The notes under the pieces are model-generated. The model did no database searches, was not told the origin of the DNA, and saw nothing but the letters and a program-made list of their open reading frames with translations. Shown here in pieces: positions 1-11,005 of a DNA stretch of 64,000 nt. Positions within the stretch are counted from its first letter, which is position 1, and each line of letters starts with the position of its first letter. A program made the translations under genes and the position numbers. Origin of the DNA: Ricinus communis (lineage: Eukaryota > Streptophyta > Magnoliopsida > Malpighiales > Euphorbiaceae); NCBI RefSeq assembly GCF_019578655.1, contig NC_063257.1, positions 29,626,362-29,690,361 of the forward strand, read 5' to 3'.

Positions 1-877
1 GCTTCATGAACAGAGGTCCTTGGGCCCCTCCACCACAGTTTCAGAGAATGCGGACCTACACAAAGGTTTGTTGATCTGGCATATGCAGTACTCCATCTGT
101 ACATGCATTTCCATTATATTGTCTTTATGTATATTTGTTCATATATGTTGGCTTTTACTTGGCCTACAATTCTAAGTTTATAAGTATTTTTGTAAAGGTG
201 TACAAACGTGGAGCTGTCGGAAGGTCAATCGATATAACCCGTTATTCAGGATATGTTGAGCTTAAGCAAGATCTGGCTCGGAGGTTTGGCATAGAGGGAC
301 AGTTGGAAGATCGACAGAGAATAGGCTGGAAACTTGTTTATGTTGATCATGAGAATGATGTCCTTCTAGTAGGGGATGACCCATGGGAGTAAGTCCAAAA
401 AGAAACCTGAGAATATTGCTGCTGCTCTTATTGTTATCACTAAATAGAAGTAACATTTGCTCTTTTCTTTTGGAGTATTGAGGAAGTGGAATCTTTTTAC
501 CGTCCACAATGAAATTTGATTTGATAATACTGGAAATTAACTAAAAAGTGGACTTCTAAATCACTAATTAAATTGTGAGTTGCTCGTCTTGTATTCTTCT
601 TAACAATTGAGGTAGGTCGCAAAAGTAATCCCTTTGCTTATAGTCTACTATTTCATGTTCATTATTGTATCCCGAAATCCTCTAGGTTGCAAACTAAAAA
701 ATATGGTTTTGTCTCTTATATCATTCGGTTCATTTATGCAGAGAGTTTGTGAACTGTGTCCGTTGCATCAAGATCTTGTCTCCTCAAGAAGTCCAGCAGA
801 TGAGCTTGGATGGAGATTTTGGGAACTCTGGCCTTCCAAATCAAGCTTGTAGCAGTTCTGATAATGGCAATGCATGA
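1..877 (+). CDS. ARF19: Auxin response factor, ARF7/ARF19 type, C-terminal exons (5' end outside window)
   Basis: Three exons are visible: 1-65, 198-388 and 742-877 (stop TGA 875-877). The introns have a GTTTGT donor at 66 with an AG acceptor at 196-197, and a perfect GTAAGT donor at 389 with a TGCAG acceptor ending at 741. Exon 1 ends in RMRTYTK. Exon 2 carries the PB1 (domain III/IV) signature, including [21 protein letters not shown] and the acidic block [18 protein letters not shown]. The tail reads [14 protein letters not shown] then [12 protein letters not shown]. ARFs are nuclear factors that bind auxin response elements, and PB1 mediates ARF-ARF and ARF-Aux/IAA contacts. The MSLDGD...NQAC tail is typical of the ARF7/ARF19 clade; ARF5/MP ends differently. 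Which of ARF7 or ARF19 is the better label cannot be settled from the C-terminus. The DNA-binding and middle regions lie upstream of the window. Confidence 0.93.
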
Positions 878-1560
878 AGTAGTTGACTAAAATGCTAACA
901 GTTCTTCCACGTCAGGACCTTATATTATTTTTTCTGATTATGTTTATATCTTTCTGTATAATGTGTACTCTGCCTTGTCTTGATTTTGTAGTAGTCATTT
1001 GTCAGTTAGCAGAAGGGGCAGGCAGACCCAGAATTTTTTTCGGAAACCTGTCCGCCTGCCGAAGAAGCAAGTAAATTAATTTTCTTTTTTCATATGGAAG
1101 TTTAGAGCTGTAATTCAATTTGGCCCAGCTCTGCATGATAACAAAGATCAGTAGCAGAAAATCAGAAATTTCATCATCAGACCTATCAATGATGCCTGAC
1201 TGGTTCGAGGCACTTTTAAGGTTTTTACCAGCTCGGTGAAAAATCCAGTTTGGTTTATGCCTGTAATACTATTTGATTGTTTGATGCTGGTGTTATGATG
1301 TTAATTAGTCAAAACTCTCTTGTTTTTAGTAGTTGGGAATTGTCCACTCAGATGCATTGTGGAAAGCTAAAGCAAGAACGTATGGCTTTAGTTTTGGGTA
1401 TATAAACCGTGTATGTAGATTTCTCAAGTTTTCTTCTGTAGAGTTGCGAGGTGTCATAGGGAATTGTAGTTTTTTGTTATAATTGTATAAAATTGATTTA
1501 TGGTCTCTTCTAGTTAATGATATCCGTGTATCAACTGATTGGTCTCTAGTTAGGAAATTT
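878..1560 (+). other. 3' UTR and immediate downstream of the ARF gene
   Basis: There is no coding frame with family resemblance here. The first few hundred bases after the stop are the expected 3' UTR. AT-rich sequence around 1470-1510 could hold the poly(A) site, but no single canonical AATAAA fixes it. An imperfect GC-rich inverted repeat (gcaggcaga near 1020 against tccgcctgc near 1055) sits in this part and could form a short hairpin in the transcript. Confidence 0.5.
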
Positions 1561-2114
1561 GTCTAAAGTTTAGACTCTGGTTCTTGATGGGTCATCTCAC
1601 ATGAATTGTAAATTTTTCATTCTTTTTATTGCCAATTCTGGGCTACTGATATGGTACATACATATATACCGGTGCATTTTTGTAGGTGAACCAGTCTCCA
1701 ACAAGTATATTTTCCTTTGTCTTGTTTTGTAATTTGATTTTTGTGTATTTTGTCCCTTATGGAACAAATCATTTTAAGATTTTGCGATAACTTTTCCGAT
1801 TGAAAAGAAAAAATAAATGGAAAAATGGAGAAAAGAGGAAGGAAAATGGGAGGAAAAAATGGAGAGCCGACCGAAGAAAATGGAGGAAATGGAAGGAAAT
1901 ATTGGGTTATGGATGGAAAACTGACGTATTTACTGTAATGATGTAATTATTTTTTAGAGGAGTCTAATAATAGTAATGATAATAAAACTAAAATTGTAAT
2001 AAAAAATGTAATACTAATTATAGAAGTAACATTGATAAAGGGAATGTAGAAGATAATAATTATCTAAATTCTAAAAAAAAAAAAGTTATAATTGAAATTG
2101 TTTATATAAAATAT
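1561..2114. other. Intergenic AT-rich spacer with purine-rich run
   Basis: No gene is visible. Positions 1800-1915 are strongly purine-biased on the + strand, with repeated gga/aaatgga motifs (low-complexity drift). The rest is AT-rich. Confidence 0.5.
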
Positions 2115-2706
2115 ATTTGTTGTGTTAAACGTGGTCTAAAATTGAAAAATCATCTATCGTGTAACAAATATGATAACTTGATTTTGAAATTAATGTTCAA
2201 GAATGTTGGAGCATGGGATATTTTTTATAAGTTGAAATATGGGAGAATGTTAATGTATATTGTATTGATCAAGAAGTCATAGTTGAAAAAAGAATTAGAA
2301 ATTGAGATCTTCTCATGTTCAACTTCAATATCATCTATCATATTTGTTGTGGTAGGTGTAGCCCTAATGTCTCCAGTATCTTAAATTGAAAAATCATGTA
2401 TTGGATAACAAATCTCAACCATTAATCTTGAATTTAATGGTCAAGATTATAAAAATATAGAACATCCTTTAAAAGTTGACACATAAGAGGATGTTAATGT
2501 ATATTATGTTGATCCAAAAGTCTTGGTTGAAAAAGAATTAGGAATTGAGATTCTCTAATGTTCAACTTCAACATCACCTATCATATTTGTTGTGTTAGGT
2601 GTGGTTTTAATGTTTGCAGTGTTTTAAATTGAAAAATTATATATTGGATAACAAATCTCAAGTATTGATCTTGAATTTAATGCTAAAGGGTGTAGGAATA
2701 TAGGGA
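2115..2706. repeat. Degenerate tandem repeat, ~235-bp unit, about 2.5 copies
   Basis: The phrase atttgttgtg(t/g)ta begins at 2115, 2342 and 2585. After each comes an aaattgaaaaatcat-like stretch, then (gg)ataacaaat(ct), then gatcttgaatttaatg. In the two complete units this continues to gttaatgtatatt, agaattag(a/g)aattgag and gttcaacttcaa. Spacing is 227 and 243 bp. The third unit breaks off at about 2706. A diverged further copy, tattggataacaaatctc to gatcctctcatatttgt, is at 4212-4380. The copies differ at many positions, so the array is old. Confidence 0.75.
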
Positions 2707-2861
2707 AAATAGAAATAAAGTGTTATTTTCCTCACTTATTTGGATAATGAAGAAGAATAAAGAGAAGGAAAATAAACAAGGTAAAATAATTTATAGAAAA
2801 CTATTTTCTCTCCAAAATGGAGAGGTGAGAGGAAAATAAAATAAATTACTATTTTACCCTC
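2702..2861. mobile_element. Small MITE-like inverted-repeat element
   Basis: The left end agggaaaatagaaataaag..ttattttcctc and the reverse complement of the right end (agggtaaaatagtaattta..attttcctc) match at about 80% over 32 bases. The whole unit is about 160 bp with no coding capacity. I could not find a convincing TSD. It sits at the point where the third ~235-bp repeat unit stops. Confidence 0.5.
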
Positions 2862-4211
2862 TGAAGTGTCTAAACTAATACTTGCAAGTATACGAACCGA
2901 ATGATAATTCGGGCAAGCTCACCATGAGGTCGATCTCACAAAAAATTGTAAAGCATATATTATAAAATCAACTATCACACAAAATACTAAAAATAAATAT
3001 AAACGCTCTAAGCCAATGTTTTGAGAATGATCTTTAGTTTAATAAAAGAAATTAAATAATCAGAAAATAAATATACAACTAGAATGATAAATATGAACTA
3101 TATGATAAAATAACATTTAATCTAACTTTTACTTAGTAATCTCCATAATTCTCTTAAACTCTAATATAAGAAATGAGATGGTGATGTGCCTTTTTCCCTA
3201 ATTCACTAAAGCTAATGATGCAACTTAGGTTTCTTATACCAACATAGATTAAACAAAAGATGATGTTTGTAATACTTTTAACCTAAAAATTTTTATAACA
3301 AATATTACTACTAAATTGATATGATAGTCAACCAATAATAATAGATGAAACTAATGAACATATGAAGGTAAAGAAATCATTCATTAAACTCAAAATATAC
3401 AAGGTTCATACATAAGTAAAAAGCCAAACTAAACTCTTATGGAACTTAACCTAACATACTTAATCCAACAATCATTATAATTAAATAGAAAGACTTAAAA
3501 TTCATAAAATAGAAAATTAGAACTCCTTCAAAGTTCAAAGGCACTTCAAAGAATAAAAAAGATTGGTCATCTTTATCCACGTCTTCAAAAAGCTTTTCTG
3601 ATTCTTCAAAGAATGATGTAACACAAGCTAGCTAGATATATAAGTATGATAAACTATATAAATTTCTGCAGAGAATAATAGAAACCTTCTCTAGAGAGAA
3701 TCTTAGTAGCCGAAGAACTCCCTATTTTAATTAACATCTACTTCTTGTAGAGATTCCCTTTTTAGAGTTCTTTTCTCAACACATAACTACTATAGTTATC
3801 CCTTACTGTCCTAAATAAATTAAACTCAAAAGATAATTATTCACTAATTACATAATAATTACTTAAACCTCCCTTCGTGAGCCTTAATGAATTAAGCTAG
3901 GCCCAAGCTATTGATAGCCCACGTGTCTGATTCTCGAGCCTTTTATAGCTGCAGTCCAATTAAAGCCTATTAGTGTGTTTTTAGCTCAAATTCTCCTCTT
4001 TGGTGATTATTTTCTAAATTTAGACAAGAAAACTAAAGTGAGGTAAAAACACATCTTTCACCATATTATATATAGAAATATATCATTAAAGCTCTAAAAT
4101 ACCCTTAAATATCTATATACAATTTGAATCGATCACCCTCATAATAATTTATTAAATAAGAAAAAATAAATTGCAAAAATATAAATTTATATATGAAATA
4201 CCAACTTCTCT
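2862..4211. other. Non-coding stretch, possible decayed LTR fragment
   Basis: No coding region is seen. Near 2880-2945 the sequence cttgcaagtatacgaacc, followed by gggcaagctc and gaggtcgatctcaca, resembles the start of non-coding LTRs in plant Ty3/Gypsy elements that read '...cgaacc...gtcgatctcacaggga'. It is the same style of sequence as the LTR found at 52002. No matching second LTR, TSD or primer site was found, so this is only suggestive. Confidence 0.3.
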
Positions 4212-4380
4212 CTTATTGGATAACAAATCTCAACAATTGATCTTAAATATAATGGTAAAGAGTTTAGAAATATAGGATATCCTACACAAGTTGAAACATA
4301 AGAGGATCTTAATGCATATTTTATTAATAAAAAAGTCATGGTTGAACAAGAATTAGGAATTGGGATCCTCTCATATTTGT
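4212..4380. repeat. Diverged extra copy of the ~235-bp repeat
   Basis: It shares tattggataacaaatctcaa, ttgatctt(g)aa(t)ataatgg, aagaggatcttaatgcatatt and gaattaggaattgggatcctctcat with the units at 2342-2706. It is separated from them by about 1.5 kb of unrelated sequence. Confidence 0.65.
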
Positions 4381-5654
4381 AATATGTACGCCTTGATTTT
4401 TAGATAGAATAGCTGGGATTCTATTAGAAATTTGAATTGAATCATTGTTTATAAATTTTTAATAGTAAGTTTGTTTAAATTTGGAAAAGATTTGATCCAA
4501 GATGAACCGGTGATATGTTATATTTTCTTAGTTATGCCATGGTTTTATTGGCTGTAGAGAAAGAAAGGCAACATATTTTGGTTAAAACTGCTTTTACCGG
4601 TGTCTAATTTCCCTTTATCAATCTCATAAAACGCATATGTTTTACGAGTTAGTAACGACCGAGACTTGAAAGTCATTTTTAGAAATAAAATGAACTTCAC
4701 AGGATTTGTTATTTGGGCCATAGTAGGGTGTAGGTTGTAATCTTACCTTACAGGCCGGTGATCGTGGGATGTGGCATTTTAATGAGCCTAATATTGAAGA
4801 TTCAAGCAGAAACGCAATGAGTACTGGTATTTTGTAATTCTGATGTAACTACTGTGTCCCAAATGGCTTAAGTGGTTCCACTTTGTCAGCGTTGTAAAAT
4901 AGACAGCCGATAATGTCATAGTAGCTATTGTCGCCTTTATTGAGTTTTAGAACATAATATTAACATAAAGGCCACATGAGTTGTTACTTGGGCCTCAATT
5001 GGGTCATGCGTTATATGCATTTTAACTTAAAATGTCATTTTTATAGAATTAAAATAATTATACTATTAAAAATTAATTCACATAATTTAAACATAATATT
5101 CCTATAAATTAAAAAAATAACTCGGATGATTATTTCATGCACTTGAAAATTTTTTGAAAGGTAAACTATGAAGATTCAATTTAATTATATCTATATGAAA
5201 TGTATTTTAGATATCTAAATCTGAAAAGAATATTATAGTAAAAATACTTAATTTGATAATGTTTCAAAAATAGAAAAATAAAATTATAGTCGATACTAGA
5301 AAGCGCTTACTGTACTATATTTTATTAGAAAGAAAAAAATATTATTAGTGCACAATATTTTATATTGAGATATTATTATAATATAAATAAGTCTTGATTT
5401 TTGTTTGACAATATGTTTAATTTATTTTTAAAGTCAGTTTAAAAGTAATGAGTATAAATTTTGTAAGTGATTAATAGATTCATTGTTTAATTAGTAAAGT
5501 AACTAATTAATCAATTAATTGATCGAAAAATCATCAAATTACATATAAACTTGAATCCCATATTAATTTTAATATAAGTACAAATGTCAAAACAAAAATC
5601 TTATATCTCAAAAATCATTACACATGTTCTAATACCTCTTTTATAAAATTGAGA
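4381..5654. other. AT-rich intergenic sequence, nothing recognised
   Basis: No open frame, RNA gene or element boundary is supported in this stretch. It is AT-rich, with poly-A/T runs near 5110 and 5330. Confidence 0.5.
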
Positions 5655-5815
5655 TCATATGATTGGATAACAAATCTGAACCATTTGATTCTTTGATTGC
5701 ATGGTCAAGAGTACATGATAGGGCATGTTTATATAATTTGAACCATTGAGTTCACCACCAATGGTTGAGATACCAATAATTGAGATTTGTTATCTGAGTG
5801 ATGGGATTAAGATCC
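5655..5815. repeat. Foldback (inverted repeat) related to the 235-bp repeat family
   Basis: The arm ggataacaaatctgaacc near 5660 is matched in reverse by ttgagatttgttatct near 5800. A nested inner pair, aaccattgag and aatggtt, lies between them. The ggataacaaatct word is shared with the units at 2115-2706, so these may be remnants of one non-coding repeat family. Confidence 0.5.
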
Positions 5816-6047
5816 TCTCATTTTGTTTGAACAAGATTCTCTCATGTTAAAATTATAGATGATGGGTCATTTCTCCAATGTACACCTTTAATTCTAAATC
5901 AAACGGTTGATATTTAATTATAAGATCGTAATTAAACTTTAAAAATGAGTAGTTTTTTATTATATAATAAATATGAAATATGATTTAGATTTGAATAGTC
6001 TAAATTGGACAACCATCGGTTATCATGTTCAAGTAAAACATGAGAGG

Positions 6048-7118
6048 ATCTGAATTAGGGGTAAGCATGGTTCGAAGGAATCTAGAGATTTAAAAAATCT
6101 CCATAATCATACCAAATATTGGAGAAACCGTGCAACATAAAAATCTCTGCCCCGTATCGTACTAATTTTTGGGATGGTTTGGTATAGAGAGTCGCGTCTA
6201 ATCTGACGGTTCGGTTTGTTACACTACAAGACAATGGAGATTTGAAATTTTATATTTTTAAATAATTAAAAGAATCTTGTTTAGCTTAAATCAATTGGAC
6301 TAAAGTTAATTTAAATTCGATCAACAAAAAATAAAATCACTTTTTTTTTTAATATTATACTTGTATCCAACAACTACATAACAGAGAAGTTTATTTCCAA
6401 TCTACCAAACTAATAAAGTTTTGCATATTAAATAAACGTATATTTAATAATTCCAATCTACCAAACTGAATACTTGCAATATTTCATTGTCCAACTGATA
6501 AATATGTTTCATTTAACCCTTAATATGCAATATAGTGTTGTTTTATTAAAAAACACATTACTAGTAAGAATTATTTTATAAACATAATTAATGTTACATT
6601 AGCATTATATCATCATAAGTTAATAAATAAATCTAATTGGTACAATAATAATTCTTTTTATTAGTTGTTAAAAGAATTTGGGCCCTATATTTTTTAGTTA
6701 AATGAATAGTAATTATCTGAACTTATAACTTTGCAAAAAAATCGAGATAAACTCAGTGAATAATTAATATTGTAATAAAATATAAAACTTAGTGCCTCCA
6801 TTTTATATTTGTTCCAATAAGCTTAAATTTTATTAGAGTGGAATTATTAGATTTGTATTTGGTAAAAAAAATTGTATATATAAATAAATAAGATTTTAAA
6901 TCAGTTCTTATTTCAGTTCTTTGGTTCGGGAAAATACGTGATGATTCGGTATAGTTCTCGATATACAGAACTAATGAGATCCAGAACCGTACGAAAAGAA
7001 AATTTTGGTACAATCTGGTTCGGAGATAGTCAAATGGTCAACGTATATTGTCTGTTCTGGATACTTTTCGTTCAATTTTTTAGGATCTTCGAGGCCCTTG
7101 GTCAGCCCTAATCTGATT
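6048..7118. mobile_element. Non-autonomous hAT-like DNA transposon with 8-bp TSD
   Basis: The element spans 6056-7110. Its left end is taggggtaagcatggttcg and its right end reads cttggtcagccc ta, that is tagggctgaccaag in reverse: short imperfect inverted termini beginning TAGGG. It is flanked by atctgaat (6048-6055) and atctgatt (7111-7118), an 8-bp TSD with one mismatch. The hAT superfamily is known for 8-bp TSDs and T/CAGGG-type termini. Subterminal sequence holds several copies of a ggttcgg/gaaccg word, which is usual for transposase-binding regions. No transposase frame is visible, so it is non-autonomous or a relic. Confidence 0.75.
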
Positions 7119-7619
7119 ATACATGATGTTAAGAATAAGATGAGATGATCTGGATCAAAAAATATGACTTTGTTCTTTTGATTGAACGAGTAAGTAAATA
7201 CTATATTATTTTATAAACTGACATTGAAACAATGAAACTCGTGAAATTATAATTGTGAAATCGATAATGTGGCTTACTGCCATCGATAGAGTGTGTACAA
7301 GTTTGGGATTGGATGATTTACACTATACATAATTTATTGAAAACTAATATCATCTATTGGTTTGGTTTAAAGTTTAGGATATTTAAAGTGGGCAAAGAAT
7401 TTTTATGATGTAAAATAGGTTTGCTTACTTCAAAGTCGCGCCTGAGAAAAATATAATCAATTTATTTTGATCTTAATCGATTGCAATAAACAAAAGCTTT
7501 AAATTAAATATTTACGTTTAAAAGAATGAGCGCTTAAAATGATGAAATACAAATATATATATATTATTTGCAATGCACAACAAAATTTATATTTATATTG
7601 GTTACATCTAGTAGGATAT
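7119..7619. other. AT-rich spacer, nothing recognised
   Basis: No open frame, inverted termini or RNA gene is supported. A short (ta)n run lies near 7552-7565. Confidence 0.45.
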
Positions 7620-7945
7620 CAGAGCATATGAATAGGACACCAAAAAAAATTGATACTGCTAAAGGAAATTAATAAAAACAGGATTATTATTTGCAATGCA
7701 TAATTTATCTCTTTCTTCATTTCCTGGTCCTCTTCCTCATCCTTCTGTTCCTCCTCCTCCTCCATCCCCCCACTGTCGTCGTCATCCTCCTTCTCCTCTA
7801 TTTGTCTTACTTCCTCCTTTAGTCTCTCAATCTCTTTATCCAATAGTTCTGCTCTGTAAAAATCCCCATTGTCTTCCGCCTCATCCCTTTGGACAGTTAG
7901 CCACCTGATTTGTTTGCGAAGGCCAAGGACGAAGATAGGTATTTG
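7619..7945 (-). pseudogene. Fragment of an acidic coiled-coil coding sequence, unidentified
   Basis: Read on the minus strand, an open frame runs from about 7945 to 7619. It reads LRKQIRWLTVQRDEAEDNGD, then DFYRAELLDKEIERLKEEVR, then an acidic tail of E and D residues. The heptad-like ELLDKEIERLKEEVRQIEEK part predicts a coiled coil. Just upstream on that strand, cactacag near 7960 could be a splice acceptor, so this may be an exon remnant. After the acidic part the frame runs into AT-rich sequence encoding a hydrophobic tail that looks accidental. I do not recognise the parent gene. A captured or duplicated gene fragment is as likely as a real gene. Confidence 0.3.
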
Positions 7946-8251
7946 GCAATTCTGTAGTGAAGAGAACGAGAGAAAGAAACTGATATTTTAAATTTACATT
8001 CAAAGGAAAATATTTTTAATTTTTAAAGATTGATGAGTTATTATAGACATTTATAATAAATGAATAAGTGCATGCATAGAAAACGAGACGTTGAATGTTT
8101 TGAATGTGGAAACCACCCATCTTAAAAATAAATGACTACACCAGGTGTATACAATAGAATAAATAGGAAATCGACACATATATAGAAATATTTTATATTT
8201 TGGTGTTGAATAATTTATATATACTCCATTGTTTAAATCTAACGGTCTATT
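7946..8251. other. Spacer up to the chromovirus insertion
   Basis: Nothing is recognised. The bases taaaa at 8252-8256 directly precede the 5' LTR and are the presumed left copy of its TSD. The right copy is lost in the rearranged 3' end. Confidence 0.4.
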
Positions 8252-8256
8252 TAAAA

Positions 8257-10870
8257 TGTAACGCCCACCTAATGCATTTGCATTTATTTTTATAACATGC
8301 ATATCATAGAGATATGAGAAATGCATGAGATATATGTGGTATTAATGCTAATATTAAATAGAAGAAGATTATAAATGTTACAATTAAGTTCATAATAAGA
8401 ATTAGAAAGTTAAGAGGTTAAATTGATTAATGGTAAAACTAAACGGCTTAAATTAGTTAATTAAACTTGAAGAAAATAGAATGTCCTGGAATTAGTATGT
8501 GGTAGCTTTAAAGAAAGAAAATACGGATAGAAAAGGGAAAGAAGAAAGAAAGGGTGATAGTCCTTCTTCATTCTTTTTCCTTCTTTTTCTTCTTCTTAAA
8601 AAAAAAAAAAAAAACTGAATTTTCAAATGAAATTTGAAGGTTTAGAATCCATTTCAGATCTTAATCTTCATCTTCAAAGGCTTGAGAGATTTATTTGGTA
8701 AGTAAATTTAATATTTTTGTTGAATTGAGTTAGGGTTTAGAAGATATAGAATTCGGGTTTTAAAGATCTAATTTTTCAGTCTTATTATTTTGATCATATC
8801 TTGAGCTAGGAAGCTTTGAATCAAGTGTTCTTTGATGGTATGGAAACCTTGAAGAGTTATCTAAAACTTTTCTTCTTTTAGCTCGATCTGAATCAGGCTT
8901 TTTGTTAGTGTAATAAAAAAAAATATTTTATTGTTCAGTTTTCATCGTTGGTCTGAGTAAGGTGGATATTACATAATAAAAAATAATATACTATTTATTA
9001 CGATTATAATTAGTGCTTAAATCAAATCTTTATCGGTACATACAAAATAATCTTTTTACCTGTTTATAAAAAAGAATATAACTTCTGTCAAAAAGAAAAA
9101 CTACAGTATCTCCCATTGGTAAATTCTATTAAAAAAATATACATATAAATAAAATAGCTTAGTCTTCAATAATTATTAACTACAGTAGTACGTATATGGC
9201 CATACAATATACGGAATAATTTTGGAAATTAAATAAAATTAAAGTATTTACATTAATTTATTAAATCATTCTAATATACCATATGTGTGTAATATTCATA
9301 TTATTTTAATTTTAATATTTTATTAACATAATTAAATACTAGATAGTTGACAGTCACATAAATTTAGATAGTTTAGTGATGATGTCATGCTAGATGAAAT
9401 TATATTAGTTTGGGTGTTTAAGATAAGTGAATTATGATATATTTCAGCTAAACCAATTGGGAATGAGGGTGACACCCAAGTAAATATAAACAAAGGAAAG
9501 GGAGCAATAAAGGTAAGTGAATAACTTAATGCTCTATGTGAATATAACACAAAATAAATAATTATAATTTATTTGTTAAATTGATTGATTAAGAAAAATG
9601 TATATAATATATTAAAAGATATTAATTTTTGTTTATGGTGATTTTTAATTATGGTATTGATGGGTGATTGTTCTTGAAATGAGATTGTATATATGAATGT
9701 TGATTGGTGAATTCGAGTGTCCTATTATCATGTGAACAGTATATTTGATTTAGCCATATCTGGAATTTTTATAATTCCAGATGGTGTGCTACTTGTTGCT
9801 ATAGTAAATTTGAGATGTAATTTATAAATGTTATATAAATAGAGGAAGTTTGATTTTAATGTTTTCATGGCCAATTTGTGTCATACTTTCTGTTGCTTAA
9901 TTTTATTAACAGCTTGACCATGGTGGATTGTTTTTGATGTTTCTCTTTCTATACACATCCAATTAATGTAAAATTAGTTTCAAATTAATTTAGACTTATA
10001 ACATTACTGATCTGGAGAATATGGTTTTGGAATTCCTAATGTAGAATTTTTGGTGTATTTTTGAATGTACACTATTAAATCTACCGTATTGAAATATGAT
10101 ATATTTTTTTATAGATCATGAGCATATTATGGTTTTTTTATATATTATGGAGATGTTAATTGTTTAAACGAAGTGGTATGTGATATATGTAAATATAAGA
10201 ATTATGGTTGGATGAATATAAGGACGCAATGCTACTTGTAAATGAGGCAAGGCTGTATGCGATATGGAATTCCGCACAAGATTATGGTGGGCTGTATGTG
10301 TATGGGGATCCATGGAAAGAAAAATATTTATTATGGAATTATATATAATTCACAAGTTCATTGTTGTCCTAAAGAAAATACTATGACAATGTTTATATAC
10401 ATATTATAAAGTCATAATTAAATATCGAATAGTTTGATGCTTGAATTCTACATGCTTGATTGTGTTATTTTTCATAGGAAATTATGTTATTCATTTGCTG
10501 AGTTGCAGGCTCACTCCTCTAGATTATTTTTCAGGATTAGAAGAATTATAATTGGTCTTGAAGAAACATTTGCATCAGTCTCACTAGCATTGTATTAGGT
10601 GGGTCAGCAGGAGGTCGCCCACAGTTTTTCTTAAATGTGACATGTCTAGTGAATTTTATTATCATGTATAAGACTAGTGTATTTTATGTGTATATAAAAA
10701 AAAGTGAACTATTTGATGTTGTGATCTTTTTGGTATGTGATATATATGACTCATATAAATAGTTTTTGTTATACATATTAATTTGTGAGTTAAAATTAGT
10801 TATTAAGGGACATGTTATGTATCAGTCATATGCATACAATGTATGTCTGACATCCTTTATTGGTGTCACA
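8257..10870 (+). repeat. 5' LTR of the chromovirus
   Basis: The LTR begins tgtaacgcccacctaatgc and ends ggtgtcaca, a TGT...ACA pair. Its first 0.7 kb matches 14296-15000 closely in direct orientation, including the pyrimidine run with poly-A near 8570-8610. Its remainder matches 15001-16865 in inverted orientation. The primer site follows after 5 bases, which fixes this as the 5' copy. Length is 2614 bp. Confidence 0.85.
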
Positions 10871-10875
10871 TGTAG

Positions 10876-10887
10876 TGGTATCAAAGC
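10876..10887 (+). other. Primer binding site (initiator tRNA-Met type)
   Basis: tggtatcaaagc differs at one position from the common plant retrotransposon primer site tggtatcagagc, complementary to the 3' end of initiator tRNA-Met. It lies 5 bases inside the 5' LTR. Confidence 0.8.
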
Positions 10888-11005
10888 ACGGTTTAGAATC
10901 CATTGGGATAGAATTGTAAAAGCATTTAGAAGCATGATTGCATATACATGTTAGGGATGCACATGAATGTAAGAATTAAAACTAAGTGTTTGTATTTTGA
11001 ATAGG

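Noticed and set aside
198..388. Assignment of the 5' gene to ARF5/MONOPTEROS or ARF6/8
   Set aside because: The C-terminal tail MSLDGDFGN...[12 protein letters not shown] fits the ARF7/19 clade; ARF5 and ARF6/8 have different tails after QEVQQM.
1009..1075. GC-rich imperfect inverted repeat as a microRNA precursor or terminator
   Set aside because: The stem is short and mismatched, and nothing supports processing. It lies in the likely ARF 3' UTR.
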